Shown: positions 16,829 through 17,714 of the stretch, piece after piece
Numbering within the stretch: position 1 is the stretch's first letter
Layout of the letters: every line of letters starts with the position of its first letter
Source: Zygnema cylindricum
Taxonomy: Eukaryota; Streptophyta; Zygnematophyceae; Zygnematales; Zygnemataceae
Assembly: GCA_037447655.1 (NCBI GenBank)
Contig: JBBHKE010001268.1
Span: forward strand, 120,546 to 138,259
Length of the DNA: 17,714 bases
Direction of reading: 5' to 3'
The notes under the pieces: model-generated
Databases searched by the model: none
The model's input: the letters and a program-made list of their open reading frames with translations, nothing else
Told to the model about the DNA's origin: nothing
Position numbers and translations under genes: made by a program

Positions 16829-16993
16829 TGTTGAAAATCACTAGATTTATAGAGTATTTTCTAGGTCTGAATTGTTTGGTAGAAAAAGAAAAGAAAAGCG
16901 CAGGCAGCCTGCTTCCACCCCTTTCATCTATCCCCCATACTTGTTGTTGTCACGCAAGGAGAGAGAGAGTAATAAAGCCATGGCTGCCTCAGC
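16829..16993 (+). repeat. Start of the 3' LTR of the old plus-strand element
   Basis: It begins TGTTGAAAATCAC and follows the beginning of the young element's LTR read in its own sense: TTTTCTAGGTCTG, CCCCCATACTTGT, AGCCATGGCTGCCT. Similarity ends at 16993, where an oppositely oriented LTR fragment begins with TGAAATT. Confidence 0.75.
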
Positions 16994-17262
16994 TGAAATT
17001 ATGTGTCCTCCATTAGACCATAGAATACAAGAAGCCCCTAGATAGTTTTCACTAACCCACTTCAAGCCACGACCACTGCTACTTAAGAAGCACACTGACA
17101 GTTTGACTGCACCCTTGTGCAGCCTGGACTCACCTGAGTGTGTAGGAAAAATAATCACTTAAAACGGCCTACCAGCCGATAAGTTATGGGTCGGCAAAAA
17201 TGCCAAGTTTATACAAGCTCCCTAAGAGAGAGAGGTGTTATCTACCAAAATCCCCTAAGTCC
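16994..17262 (-). mobile_element. Minus-strand LTR fragment inserted in the old 3' LTR
   Basis: It starts TGAAATTATGTGTCCTCCAT, like the plus-strand reading of the other minus LTRs. It goes on to CCTTGTGCAGCCTGGACTCA, AATCACTTAAAA and TTTATACAAGCTCCCT, all alignable to 11253-11690 with gaps. It ends at CTAAGTCC, exactly where the next LTR begins. The rest of this LTR would lie beyond the window if the next LTR is nested in it. Confidence 0.7.
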
Positions 17263-17714
17263 TGAAATTTTATGGGCTCCATTGCCACACAGAATTCGCA
17301 GGTCCAAAAGAAGCTAATCTAGATAGTGCCGACTTCAAGTTGATTAAAAACCCAAATAATTGACCCCTTGACAATCAAAAACCCATTAAAGCTTCACCCC
17401 TGTGAAGGAAGACTTTCTGTGTGCTCAGTTCCACCACAGAATGCAAAGTTAGAATATGAGATTTGGACACATTCCCCCACTTTGACTTTCCCTTAGAAAT
17501 GCAGCCACCCAAGCAGGCAATAACTCTGACCGTCTACAACCCTGTGTAGCGTGGACTCCCCTGAGTCCGGAGCAAAAAGAATCACTAAATTTGGTCAACT
17601 GAATTGATAGTTATGGCTGGCCAAAGTTTGCCATTTATACAAGGTGCTCTCTGGGAGAGGCAGCTACCTACCAGAAATATTCTAAGTCCTAAACCCCTCT
17701 CTAAACCCTCTAGT
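17263..17714 (-). mobile_element. Further minus-strand LTR, cut by the window end
   Basis: It begins TGAAATTTTATGGGCTCCAT and follows the LTR at 11253 closely through GATAGTGCCGACTTCAAGTT, GTGTGCTCAGTTCCACCACA and GGTGCTCTCTGGGAGAGGCA to the last base. Its opening is closer to the solo LTR at 9917 (AGAATTCGCAGGTCC) than to the young element. Whether it is solo or part of a full element cannot be seen. Confidence 0.85.

Larger units (their letters stand above)
11081..16993 (+). mobile_element. Old plus-strand Ty1/copia element, interrupted and decayed
   Basis: This is assembled from a Gag zinc-knuckle fragment (11087-11252), protease-integrase coding sequence (15631-16762), a polypurine-rich stretch (16803-16828) and the start of a 3' LTR (16829-16993). 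All lie on the plus strand. The young element at 11253-15625 splits it: removing that element and one GGATA copy restores continuous sequence across the site. Its 5' LTR and most of Gag are not visible, and similarity ends near the purine tract. Reverse transcriptase and RNase H are deleted apart from the final few codons. The order protease-integrase places it in copia rather than gypsy. Confidence 0.85.

Overview
The window is eukaryotic nuclear DNA. The evidence is a protein-coding gene split by GT-AG introns, two layers of Ty1/copia-type LTR retrotransposons, a MITE-like DNA element and long simple-sequence tracts. The ATPase gene resembles the plant form of ATAD1/Msp1. One retroelement carries a primer-binding site that matches plant initiator tRNA-Met as I remember it. 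Together these suggest a land plant or a streptophyte/green alga with a repeat-rich genome; I cannot name the species.

Layout. (1) Positions 1-5051, minus strand: the first six exons of an ATAD1/Msp1-like AAA+ ATPase, with the 3' end beyond position 1. Its introns are long and strongly pyrimidine-rich on the sense strand. Several contain decayed copies of neighbouring exon-end sequence. (2) 5052-8770: no convincing gene. This stretch holds degenerate minisatellite, telomere-like motifs, a 481-bp terminal-inverted-repeat element (6769-7249, TA target duplication) and scattered old repeats. (3) 8771-9812: an AT microsatellite followed by almost 1 kb of nearly pure purine (GGGAGA-like) sequence. 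(4) 9917-17714: nested LTR retrotransposons.

The nest. An old plus-strand copia element is recognisable by a Gag zinc knuckle (11087-11252), protease/integrase coding sequence (15631-16762) and the start of a 3' LTR (16829). It is broken by stop codons, a frameshift and loss of its reverse transcriptase. A solo LTR (9917-11080) interrupts it, and so does a complete, very young minus-strand element (11253-15625). The young element has two 1243-bp LTRs that differ at only four sites, a perfect GGATA target duplication, and a single intact 625-codon Gag gene with no pol. The old element's 3' LTR is itself broken by another LTR fragment (16994-17262), which abuts a further LTR running off the window (17263-17714).

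The most notable object is the young Gag-only element. Its primer-binding site is complementary to the anticodon arm, not the 3' acceptor end, of initiator tRNA-Met (half-tRNA priming). The ATG complementary to the anticodon lies in frame with Gag. It has no enzymes of its own, so it must be moved in trans if it is active. The old plus-strand element shares its LTR ends and polypurine-tract region, which points to an autonomous relative.
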